Source: Chitinophagaceae bacterium UBA1931 | GTDB taxonomy: Bacteria > Bacteroidota > Bacteroidia > Chitinophagales > Chitinophagaceae | Reading direction: 5' to 3' | Length of the DNA stretch: 64,000 nt | NCBI GenBank assembly: GCA_002337125.1 | Contig: DDFJ01000003.1 | Coordinates: 1-64,000 of the forward strand | In this document: positions 25,405 through 33,004 of the stretch, in pieces | Numbering within the stretch: position 1 is the first letter of the stretch | Layout: every line of letters begins with the position of its first letter | Notes under the pieces: model-generated | Seen by the model: only the letters and a program-made list of their open reading frames with translations | What the model was told of the DNA's origin: nothing | The model's database searches: none | Made by a program: the position numbers and the translations under genes

Positions 25405-27600
25405 ATGTTGTGCAAACGATTGCTCATAATAGCACTTATCAGTGTTTCTACTAATAACTTGTTTTCCCAAACAAATTGCCAGGATGTTTTCTCAACAACC
25501 AAAAGAGTTGCTGACTGGCAAATGCTTGAACTACAAACAAAAAAATGGAAATATCCTGCAACAGATTGGACAAATGGTGCATATTATACAGGTATGATGG
25601 CATGGTCTTCAATTGCAAATAATGATAAATATATTTTATTTCTTAAGGCAATTGGTGATAGTCTTAATTGGCAGGGAGGTCCTGAAAGATTTTTTGCCGA
25701 TGATTATTGTGTTGGTCAAACATGGGCACAACTCTATATGCTTTACAAAGATTCATCAATGATAAAACCAATGATGGGTATTGCTGATGATATTATTAAA
25801 CATCCGCACAGTGAATCTTTACAATGGAATTTCGACGGTGGTCTTCACAATCGTGAATGGGCATGGTGTGATGCTTTATACATGGGCCCGCCAATGCTTG
25901 CCTATCTGTCAACTGCAACGGGGCAGAAAAAATATCTTGATATAGCAGATAAATTATGGTGGCGCAGTACAAAGTTTTTATATGATTCATCAGAACAACT
26001 TTATTTCCGTGACAGCAGATATTTTGATAAAAAGGAAAAAAACGGAAAAAAAGTGTTCTGGAGCCGTGGTAACGGTTGGGTTATTGCAGGTATAACAAGA
26101 ATACTCGATAACATGCCGGCTGATTATTCTTCAAGAAAAGGATATGAAAAAATTTTTAAGCAAATGGCTAAACGTATTGCTGCCTTACAACAACCTGATG
26201 GAACATGGCATGCAAGCTTATTAGACCCTGCCAGCTATCCGATTAAGGAAACAAGCGGAACTGCTTTTTTTGCATATGCACTTACATGGGGCATCAACAA
26301 AGGATACTTACCATACAATGAATACTTTCCCGTTGTAATAAAAGCATGGGATGCACTGAAAGATTGCATACATGAAAATGGGAAGTTGGGGTTTGTACAG
26401 GTTCCCGGTGCTTCGCCCGATAAAGTTACATTCGATGATACAGAAGTGTATGGTGTTGGAGCTTTCCTGCTCGCTGGTACAGAACTTTTTAAATTATTAT
26501 ACGAAAAAGAAAAAAACTGCAGCAAGATCGTTATACAAAACACAACAGCCATCAACAGGCAAAATGAAATTGCAGAAATAAACTGGTTAAAACTTGTAAA
26601 GTCAGGTTTTAATGAAAAAAATATTGTGATTATCAATGCCCAGACTGGAAGTGAAGTACCGTCGCAGGTTTTGTTTAAAGGAAAAAAGACTCCACAATCT
26701 ATCATTTTACAATCAGGAACTTCTGCAGGAAGCAGTGCATTTTATTTTTTTAAAAAACAAACAGCACAAAACTACCAGCCAAAAACATACGGACGTATTG
26801 TGCCTGAACGGATGGATGATTTCGCATGGGAAAACGACTGTATTGCCTTTCGGATGTATGGACCAGCATTAGAAAAAAATGGCGAAATAAGTAATGGAAT
26901 AGATATATGGGTTAAAAGAACAAAAGAACTGATCATCAACAAATGGTACAAAGAAGATGATTATCACAAAGACCATGGAGAAGGACTTGATTTTTATGGG
27001 GTAGGTAAAACATTAGGCGCAGGAGGCATTGCTCCAATTGCAAACAACAAAATATACCCATCAAAAAACTTTGTTACATACAAAGTACTCGATAATGGAC
27101 CTTTAAGAACCTCTTTCCAGTTAAGCTATGCTTCATGGTCTGCTTCCGGAATCAAAGTAACTGAAATCAAAAATATTTCACTTGATGCAGGTTCATTTTT
27201 AAACAGAATTGAGGTTACCTACAGATTTTCAGGAAAACAAATTCCTGTTGCAGTTGGTATTGCAAAACTACCAGGCGAAGGTTTACAATGGAATCAAACA
27301 GGCAAAACCGGTTTTTTGGCATACCAGCAACCTGCACAAACGGATGGAACAATTACAATTGGCGTGCTTATACCTCAAGCAAGTACAGCATCAGAAATAA
27401 AAATGACTGAAGAAGATCATTACAATCACACCGGGCATTATTTACTCAAAGCAGTTGCCGGCAATGAAACTCCATTTATTTATTATCAAGGTGCGAACTG
27501 GGATAAAGAAGGAAGTTTTACATCATTTGACGACTGGAAGGAATATTTGAAAAACAAATTGACGCAGATTAAAAACCCACTCAAAATAACGATCAAATAA
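25405..27600 (+). CDS. GH105 unsaturated uronyl hydrolase fused to DUF4861
   Basis: A 731-residue two-domain protein. The ATG at 25405 starts a signal peptide (MLCKRLLIIALISVSTNN); the frame opens seven codons earlier with a TTG. The N-terminal part (about 25-360) is a GH105/GH88-type alpha/alpha-barrel with FADDYCVGQTWAQLY, HNREWAWCDALYM, SRGNGWVIAG and DDTEVYGVGAFLL. GH105/GH88 enzymes hydrate and remove the 4,5-unsaturated uronic acid that lyases leave at the non-reducing end. The C-terminal part (about 370-725) matches DUF4861, with PERMDDFAWENDCIAFRMYG and KDHGEGLDFYGVGKTLGAGG. Its function is not known to me. The fused form suggests two consecutive steps on one oligosaccharide. First gene of a three-gene operon. 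Confidence 0.88.
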   Translation: MLCKRLLIIALISVSTNNLFSQTNCQDVFSTTKRVADWQMLELQTKKWKYPATDWTNGAYYTGMMAWSSIANNDKYILFLKAIGDSLNWQGGPERFFADDYCVGQTWAQLYMLYKDSSMIKPMMGIADDIIKHPHSESLQWNFDGGLHNREWAWCDALYMGPPMLAYLSTATGQKKYLDIADKLWWRSTKFLYDSSEQLYFRDSRYFDKKEKNGKKVFWSRGNGWVIAGITRILDNMPADYSSRKGYEKIFKQMAKRIAALQQPDGTWHASLLDPASYPIKETSGTAFFAYALTWGINKGYLPYNEYFPVVIKAWDALKDCIHENGKLGFVQVPGASPDKVTFDDTEVYGVGAFLLAGTELFKLLYEKEKNCSKIVIQNTTAINRQNEIAEINWLKLVKSGFNEKNIVIINAQTGSEVPSQVLFKGKKTPQSIILQSGTSAGSSAFYFFKKQTAQNYQPKTYGRIVPERMDDFAWENDCIAFRMYGPALEKNGEISNGIDIWVKRTKELIINKWYKEDDYHKDHGEGLDFYGVGKTLGAGGIAPIANNKIYPSKNFVTYKVLDNGPLRTSFQLSYASWSASGIKVTEIKNISLDAGSFLNRIEVTYRFSGKQIPVAVGIAKLPGEGLQWNQTGKTGFLAYQQPAQTDGTITIGVLIPQASTASEIKMTEEDHYNHTGHYLLKAVAGNETPFIYYQGANWDKEGSFTSFDDWKEYLKNKLTQIKNPLKITIK

Positions 27601-27638
27601 AATTTGTTTTTTAAGAATCAAATATTAAATGAAGTAAA

Positions 27639-28406
27639 ATGATTTTGGATAAATTCAGCTTAACAAACAAAACAGCATTAGTAACAGGATGTTCAAGTGG
27701 CATTGGATTAGCCATGGCTGTTGCACTTGCAGAAGCAGGGGCTGATATTATCGGAGTAAGCAGTAAAATCATAATAAATAGTTCTGAAACAGAAAAAGCT
27801 GTAACAGCAACTGGCAGAAACTTTTATCCGTATGAATGTAATCTAAGTAATCGTCAATCAGTATATAATTTTATCCATAAAGTAAATAACGACTTTCCTA
27901 TAATTGATATCTTAATTAATAATGCAGGTATCATTCATCGTAATCCGGTTGCAGAGCATAGTGATGATGATTGGGACCACGTAATTGAAGTCAATATGAA
28001 CGCTCCGTTTATATTAACAAGGGAAATAGGAAAACGGATGGTTGAAAGAGGTTATGGTAAAATAATTTTCACTGCATCAATGCTCACTTTCCAGGGAGGG
28101 ATAAATGTTCCTGGCTATACTGCAAGCAAATCGGCAATTGGAGGTATTACAAAAGCATTTGCAAATGAATGGGCATCTAAAGGAGTAAATGTAAACGCAA
28201 TTGCACCAGGTTATGTTGAAACAGCTAATACAAAAGATTTAAGAAAAGACATGGAGAGAAATGAATCGATCCTAGCACGAATACCTGCAGCACGGTGGGG
28301 TACTCCGGATGATTACAAAGGACCGGTTGTTTTTCTTTCTTCAGATGCATCATCATATGTTCATGGCACTATTTTTCCTGTAGATGGAGGATGGCTTGCA
28401 AGATAA
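27639..28406 (+). CDS. kduD: KduD-type 2-keto-3-deoxygluconate-forming SDR dehydrogenase
   Basis: A 255-residue short-chain dehydrogenase with the NAD-binding TGCSSGIG (residues 16-23), NNAG near 94, and the catalytic S147, Y160, K164 (YTASK). Motifs ASMLTFQGGINVPGYTASKS and INVNAIAPGY-like NVNAIAPGYVET, plus the ending VDGGWLAR, follow E. coli KduD closely. KduD reduces 2,5-diketo-3-deoxygluconate to KDG in the cytoplasm, one step after isomerisation of the 5-keto-4-deoxyuronate released by GH105. It starts 38 bp after the GH105-DUF4861 gene. KduI, KDG kinase and aldolase genes are not in the window. Confidence 0.88.
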   Translation: MILDKFSLTNKTALVTGCSSGIGLAMAVALAEAGADIIGVSSKIIINSSETEKAVTATGRNFYPYECNLSNRQSVYNFIHKVNNDFPIIDILINNAGIIHRNPVAEHSDDDWDHVIEVNMNAPFILTREIGKRMVERGYGKIIFTASMLTFQGGINVPGYTASKSAIGGITKAFANEWASKGVNVNAIAPGYVETANTKDLRKDMERNESILARIPAARWGTPDDYKGPVVFLSSDASSYVHGTIFPVDGGWLAR

Positions 28407-28503
28407 ATCTCAATCATTATGTGCAATAAGCAAACTGACTTTCTGATCAACAAATAAAATCAACAGATATTTCAGTGAGCTCTTAGAATTAAAATTGATA
28501 CAA

Positions 28504-29556
28504 ATGTTATCCCTATTAAATGAATACAATATTGAAGAACAACCGATCTCTGTTCTTCCGTTCGGCAGTGGCCTTATCAATAACACATGGGTTGTCAAAT
28601 CTGGAATTAGTAATAAATATATATTTCAAAAAATCAATGAAAACGTATTCAAAGAGCCCGAAAGTATTTCTGCAAATATTGACTGCATTGCAGAATACAT
28701 TAAAAGCAACCACCCAGATTACCTCTTTGCTTCTCCTGTTTTAACAAAAGATCAAAAAACATATTTGCATGATAAACAGGAAGGATATTTCAGGATGTTT
28801 CCGTTTATCAAAGACTCCCACTCTGTTGATGTTGTGCAAACTGCTTCACAAGCTTATGAAGCAGCCTCACAATTTGGGAAATTCACTCGAATTTTAAATG
28901 AGTTTGATGTTACGAAATTAAAAGTCACTATTCCTGACTTTCACAATCTAACCTTAAGATACAGCCAGTTCCGTTCCGCCTTAAAAAATGGAAATCCGGA
29001 AAGGTTACAATCGGCTGCAAACCTGATTAATGAATTATTGCAACTAACATTCATAGTAACAGAATACGAAAAGATTTGTGAAAACAAGGATTTTAAAAAA
29101 AGAGTCACTCATCATGATACAAAAATCAGTAACGTATTATTTGGCGAGAACAATAAAGGGCTTTGCGTTATTGATCTCGATACTGTTATGCCGGGGTATT
29201 TCATCAGCGACCTTGGCGATATGATTCGCACCTATCTTTCCCCTGTTAGTGAAGAAGAGAAAGACTATAGCAAAATCGAAATAAGAGATGATTTCTATAC
29301 AGCAGTTGTAACAGGTTACTACAACGAAATGAAAGATGTTTTAAGTGAAACAGAAAAGCAATATTTTTTTTACTCGGGGGTATTCATGATTTACATGCAA
29401 TCAATCCGTTTCCTCACAGATTACCTAAATAACGACATGTATTATGGCGAAAAATATCCTGGTCACAACTTCGTAAGGGCTGGCAATCAGGTTGTGCTAT
29501 TAAAAAGATTACTTGAAAAAAAGCAATTATTGTTAAACAGAACAGTGCTGAAGTAA
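28504..29556 (+). CDS. NahK-like N-acetylhexosamine 1-kinase / aminoglycoside-phosphotransferase-fold kinase
   Basis: A 350-residue cytoplasmic protein of the APH-fold kinase superfamily. The ATG at 28504 is used instead of a TTG three codons earlier. Motifs are PFGSGLINNTWVV (nucleotide loop, near 17), catalytic-loop THHDTKISNVLF (about 201-212) and metal-binding IDLDTVMPG (about 223-231) with DLGDMIRTY after it. These match N-acetylhexosamine 1-kinase (NahK)-type proteins, which phosphorylate GalNAc/GlcNAc at C1. That would salvage the GalNAc freed from chondroitin, while KduD handles the uronic acid. It lies 97 bp after kduD. Sugar specificity is inferred, since other sugar kinases share the fold. 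Confidence 0.75.
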   Translation: MLSLLNEYNIEEQPISVLPFGSGLINNTWVVKSGISNKYIFQKINENVFKEPESISANIDCIAEYIKSNHPDYLFASPVLTKDQKTYLHDKQEGYFRMFPFIKDSHSVDVVQTASQAYEAASQFGKFTRILNEFDVTKLKVTIPDFHNLTLRYSQFRSALKNGNPERLQSAANLINELLQLTFIVTEYEKICENKDFKKRVTHHDTKISNVLFGENNKGLCVIDLDTVMPGYFISDLGDMIRTYLSPVSEEEKDYSKIEIRDDFYTAVVTGYYNEMKDVLSETEKQYFFYSGVFMIYMQSIRFLTDYLNNDMYYGEKYPGHNFVRAGNQVVLLKRLLEKKQLLLNRTVLK

Positions 29557-29809
29557 TATCAAAAAATAAAATCCATTTTCAAACTTGAGAAGATGGCAAA
29601 TAAAGCATGATCAGACATAAGAATTCTTTCTTCTTTAAATGAATATATCAACAAATTGTACTAAACAACTATTTATAAGCCCGAAACTATTTACAAGTTG
29701 TAACAATACCACTTAGCAAATCGCCGTTCAAATTTTTTCTTAAATGTGAACGATCACAATGAAAAAGCTACGCAGCAATGTGATTTTTTTTGTCAAGATT
29801 ACTATTGGA

Positions 29810-29919
29810 ACTTCAAACTTACTAACCTCTGATCTCATTAAGATTTTTAAACTCGATTTATAAAAAATGCCCCTCCAATCGGAAGGGGTATTCGCTGAAA
29901 TATTATTTCCCGGAATATT
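29810..29919. repeat. Dispersed intergenic repeat R2, copy A
   Basis: This segment aligns to 35851-35959 in the same orientation. Shared landmarks in order are ACTTCAAA, TCATTAAG, AAACTCGATT, TATAAAAAAT, a hairpin (CCCCTCC with GGAAGGGG), TGAAATATTATTT and CCGGAATATT. The hairpin arms differ between copies yet still pair, suggesting structure is kept. It lies between the NahK-like gene and the 3' end of the ferredoxin gene. Confidence 0.7.
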
Positions 29920-29936
29920 ATTTCCGGAAATAAGTC

Positions 29937-29993
29937 GTCGGGATGACTACCCTGAGTTCGAACCTTTTAATGGAAGACATTCAAAATATTTTA
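29937..29993. repeat. Dispersed repeat R1, right copy
   Basis: It matches 171-227 in the same orientation at about 48 of 57 bases. Weak similarity (CTTAGTAC) continues beyond it in both copies. The two copies bracket the whole glycosaminoglycan locus (first gene ends at 225, last at 29556). R2 copy A lies immediately before it. Confidence 0.7.
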
Positions 29994-30436
29994 ATGCAAC
30001 TATTTACTTAGTACACAATTATAAATTGAATTAAATAACATATCAAAATCTCAATTGTATTACTATATTAAAAACACATTAAAATATAAATAGTGATCTT
30101 ATTCAATCAAAGCAAAATATTCATCGCTGATAGCTTCTTGGATTATTGGAATAGCTAGTCATTATTTTACACATTCCATAAACCCTTGTTTATTCGCAAA
30201 ATACAATTTTAACAATAGTATGCTTGTGTCAAATCTCTCCATGTTATTTACTATAACAATCATGACTTTTTGCAATTAAGCAAAATTCTCTCTTTTTGAA
30301 AATAATCTATTTAATGAGGTTTTCTTTGGACTATTAAACTTTATTGGCTTTTTATTTTTTTACTTATGGATGATAGAAACACTCTCTTGGATTAAATAAT
30401 TTATCTACTTTATCTTGACAAAGTAAATTTCATTAA
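29994..30436. other. AT-rich intergenic region without recognised gene
   Basis: About 440 bp of very AT-rich DNA between repeat R1 and the terminator hairpin at 30437. Both strands have short interrupted frames only, and I recognise no gene, RNA or operator here. Confidence 0.6.
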
Positions 30437-30470
30437 ACAAAAAGCTTCGAACAAAGGCAAAGCTTTTTGT
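30437..30470 (-). terminator. Terminator hairpin after the cytochrome oxidase operon
   Basis: ACAAAAAGCTT (30437-30447) and AAGCTTTTTGT (30460-30470) form a perfect 11-bp inverted repeat around a 12-nt loop. It lies 50 bp past the ferredoxin stop on the minus strand. Symmetric A/T tracts would allow it to work in both directions. Confidence 0.6.
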
Positions 30471-30522
30471 AACCTTAAAATCAAAAAAAACAAAGAACAA
30501 ATCGTTACTGTAAAAACGTCTG

Positions 30523-30867
30523 TTACATCTGCAAATAATCATCCTGTATTTCAATAACTGCTCCCTGTAATTGTTCATCAACCAAAATTTGGCAGGCTAA
30601 CCTGCTTCTGCAGTCTTTTACAGCATTTTTTAAAAGAGTGGCCTTCTCATTCCGATCCATGGTTTTGAACGATGGTTGAACACCTGAAATCTGAACCAAA
30701 CAGGTTCCGCAACGCCCCATACCTCCGCATTCCCCAAAACAATCAGGGAAAACAGTATCCTTAATTAAAACCATCAGGTTCCTGTAAGCATAAGTATGCG
30801 TATGTACAAATTGTTGCTGCCCCTGGTATACTAACTGGAAAACTATTTCCGGTCCTTGTACATTCAT
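30523..30867 (-). CDS. 2Fe-2S ferredoxin (adrenodoxin-type cysteine spacing)
   Basis: A 114-residue soluble protein. The cluster ligands are C47, C53, C56 and C92 (C-x5-C-x2-C-x35-C, in CGGMGRCGTC and RLACQI), the spacing of adrenodoxin/vertebrate-type ferredoxins. C43 and C86 are extra. It is a one-electron carrier. It is the last gene of the oxidase operon, 6 bp after the truncated globin, so it may reduce the globin or serve Fe-S repair; this partner assignment is inference. Confidence 0.88.
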   Translation of the reverse strand: MNVQGPEIVFQLVYQGQQQFVHTHTYAYRNLMVLIKDTVFPDCFGECGGMGRCGTCLVQISGVQPSFKTMDRNEKATLLKNAVKDCRSRLACQILVDEQLQGAVIEIQDDYLQM

Positions 30868-30873
30868 TTCTCG

Positions 30874-31272
30874 TTAGTTGTATTTATACAGGTATTTATT
30901 TCCCTGTTGTCGCAGCTGGTTCAGTTTAAAAGAAAATAATTCCGCCATCTTTCCTGCCCTCCATTTGGCTTCCTCATTTTTCTCACCGCAAAAAAGTTCA
31001 TCTGCAGTTTCAGTGAACAGTTGCAGCCATTTTGTAAAATGCTTTGATTCAATAGGTAGTCCAGCATGTGGAGGAAACGGGCTGCTGTAATACGTATGTT
31101 CATTCAGCAATACTGTCTGCCAGAACCGATACATTTTTTCTAGATGTTCGGGCCAGTGATCACCTATACGTTCATCAAATACAGGCCCCAGTAATTCGTG
31201 GTTTCGTGCTTTTTCATAAAAACGGTTAACCAGTAATTGAATATCTTCTATGCTAAGAATATCATGTTTCAT
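30874..31272 (-). CDS. Truncated haemoglobin, group III-like
   Basis: A 132-residue globin. The ATG at 31272 is chosen because the longer frame would overlap the upstream gene and 21 extra residues lack globin character. The likely proximal haem ligand is H78 in SKHFTKWLQLF. FPPHAGLPI just before it and the early IEDIQLLVNRFYEKAR helix are typical of group III truncated globins. Such proteins bind O2/NO; physiological roles are poorly defined. It lies between the small membrane protein (10 bp) and ferredoxin (6 bp) in the oxidase operon under an Rrf2 regulator, so a role in NO or O2 handling near the oxidase is reasonable. Confidence 0.87.
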   Translation of the reverse strand: MKHDILSIEDIQLLVNRFYEKARNHELLGPVFDERIGDHWPEHLEKMYRFWQTVLLNEHTYYSSPFPPHAGLPIESKHFTKWLQLFTETADELFCGEKNEEAKWRAGKMAELFSFKLNQLRQQGNKYLYKYN

Positions 31273-31282
31273 TCTGTCCTTG

Positions 31283-31687
31283 TTAAATTGTAATATATGT
31301 AAACAGGTAGTACAATACCCATCCCGTAAACCCAATCATTAGTATCCACACCCACGAAGGAATACTTTTAGGTGTTTCGCTTCCGTCAATAAGAAAGCGT
31401 TTCTGATCCCCTTTTCCGTAAGCATTAATCATAATGGGTATCACTCCATCAACCACAGCTCCTTCCTGAATCCCTTCAACATCAATAGCCGGTCCGTTCT
31501 TGATTTCAAAAGGAATGATTCTTATCCCTTCTTTTCCCGTCGGGTCCTTGCTTACAATTTTCAGCATATGCTTTCCATCCACAAGTTTCCGGGTATCCAG
31601 TTCAAAATTTACAGGTGCACTGAAAGATGCAATAGGATGCACTTCATCATCTATAAATACAATAATCCTGCTTTTATCTTCCATCAT
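31283..31687 (-). CDS. Small C-terminally anchored membrane protein in the oxidase operon
   Basis: A 134-residue protein with an Ig-like beta-domain (about 5-95; DGKHMLKIVSKDPTGKEG) and a single C-terminal membrane helix (about 108-130, SIPSWVWILMIGFTGWVLYY). No haem, copper or Fe-S motif is visible. It overlaps the preceding small gene by 14 bp, which implies coupled translation. It may be an accessory or assembly subunit of the cbb3-type oxidase, judged only from position; I do not recognise a named family. Confidence 0.65.
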   Translation of the reverse strand: MMEDKSRIIVFIDDEVHPIASFSAPVNFELDTRKLVDGKHMLKIVSKDPTGKEGIRIIPFEIKNGPAIDVEGIQEGAVVDGVIPIMINAYGKGDQKRFLIDGSETPKSIPSWVWILMIGFTGWVLYYLFTYITI

Positions 31688-31949
31688 ATTCCGGTTTATT
31701 TAAGATAAGGTATTTGATATGTGAGGGTTGCTTTTCTCCAGGCTTCAGTAACCATTTTACCGAAAAGAAAAAAGTAAACAGCACAATAAAAATCATCACA
31801 GCTATAATTACATAATCCCAGTTACTTTGTGGCCCGCCACGATGCACAATCCCTCGTAGTACGGGAGGCTGCTGCCGCTCACAAACAGGACAGGAAAAAA
31901 CACCTGAACAGGTAATCAGCAGCAATAACAGTATATAGTATTTTTTCAT
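31674..31949 (-). CDS. Small membrane protein with CPVC motif
   Basis: A 91-residue protein with a signal peptide (1-19), then CPVC (C20-C23) immediately at the mature N terminus and one membrane helix (about 45-67). The CxxC placed at the membrane surface could bind metal or act as a thiol pair; Cys20 could also be lipidated (VFSC). It lies 21 bp after ccoO and overlaps the next gene. An accessory role in oxidase maturation is plausible but unproven. Confidence 0.6.
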   Translation of the reverse strand: MKKYYILLLLLITCSGVFSCPVCERQQPPVLRGIVHRGGPQSNWDYVIIAVMIFIVLFTFFFSVKWLLKPGEKQPSHIKYLILNKPEYDGR

Positions 31950-31970
31950 TCTCTGCGTTTTGAGTTCTAA

Positions 31971-32975
31971 TTAGTTCTTTGCCTTTAGTTTTACATATTC
32001 AAGAAGCCGTTTAATCTCATCTTCCGTAACTTTTTTCGCATGGTTACCCCAGCTTGTGCGTTCATGGTTAATGATGGCTGTAATTTCCGCAGCACTTAAA
32101 TTTGCATTGGTTCCAACAGAAGGCATAACAGCATATTCTGCACGGGCATCATAACCGTTCATGATAATATCTACATACAGTTGCAGGTTATCACCATTCA
32201 CAACCGGGCTGCCCTTCAGTGGAGGAAAAGCACCCGGCAATCCTTCTCCGTTAGGCTGATGACAACTCTGGCAATTTGCTGTATAAAGGGCCACCCCATC
32301 CGGTTCATTACCAGCCCCCCCTGCCTTTGTTTCAATTGTTTTTTGCTTGTATAAAAATTCAGGTGTGGTTACGCCATCCGGCAATTTTACCTGCTTTAAT
32401 GATTGCAGGTAGGCAATAAGATAAAGGGCATCTTTTGTTGCAACCAACTTTCCTTCTTTTCCTTCCAGGAATTCTTTGGGCACATTCACCACAACATCTC
32501 CTTTATCTGCTTGTTTTTTCAATGTAAAAAGCCAGGTATATGCAGGCATAATGGATTCTTTTACCACAGCACGTGGGTTAAATAAATGCACAAGATTCCA
32601 GTCAATGCTCGGCTGCCTGTTTCCTGCATCTGTAAGATCAGGGCCTGTACGTTCAGTGCCCATTAAAGTAGCAGTATTTCGCCAAAAATCAGTTCGCTTT
32701 ATAGCCGCATAATCTGCGGCTATACTGGGTCTTGATCCCCATATTTTATCCATATCCACATTACGTACCTGTTGCGTGTGGCAGGCAACACAACCATTGG
32801 CAATATAAATTGCTTTACCCTTTACTGCATCCTCACTTATTGGAGCAGAAGTAGGTAACGGCTGGTTATTTCGCTGGTTATTCAATGCAGGTAAAATAGC
32901 AACAAGTATAGTCAGTACTGCAAAAAAAAGAAAAGCAGTCCTGAACAATAGTTTATGATTATTGAAGAATTCCAT
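31971..32975 (-). CDS. ccoO: cbb3-type oxidase subunit CcoO fused to a second cytochrome c domain
   Basis: A 334-residue protein with one N-terminal membrane helix (about 12-30) and two haem-c domains. The first, CcoO/FixO-like, has CVACH (C62-H66) with TQQVRN after it, and GTERTGPDLTDAG. The second has CQSCH near residue 233 with PNGEGLPGAFPPLKG. In a classical cbb3 complex the extra cytochromes are on CcoP; here the fusion may replace that subunit, since no ccoP is found. It passes electrons to CcoN. It follows ccoN by 29 bp. Confidence 0.9.
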   Translation of the reverse strand: MEFFNNHKLLFRTAFLFFAVLTILVAILPALNNQRNNQPLPTSAPISEDAVKGKAIYIANGCVACHTQQVRNVDMDKIWGSRPSIAADYAAIKRTDFWRNTATLMGTERTGPDLTDAGNRQPSIDWNLVHLFNPRAVVKESIMPAYTWLFTLKKQADKGDVVVNVPKEFLEGKEGKLVATKDALYLIAYLQSLKQVKLPDGVTTPEFLYKQKTIETKAGGAGNEPDGVALYTANCQSCHQPNGEGLPGAFPPLKGSPVVNGDNLQLYVDIIMNGYDARAEYAVMPSVGTNANLSAAEITAIINHERTSWGNHAKKVTEDEIKRLLEYVKLKAKN

Positions 32976-33004
32976 ATGGAATTGTTTAAAATGAACAAAT
33001 AAGT

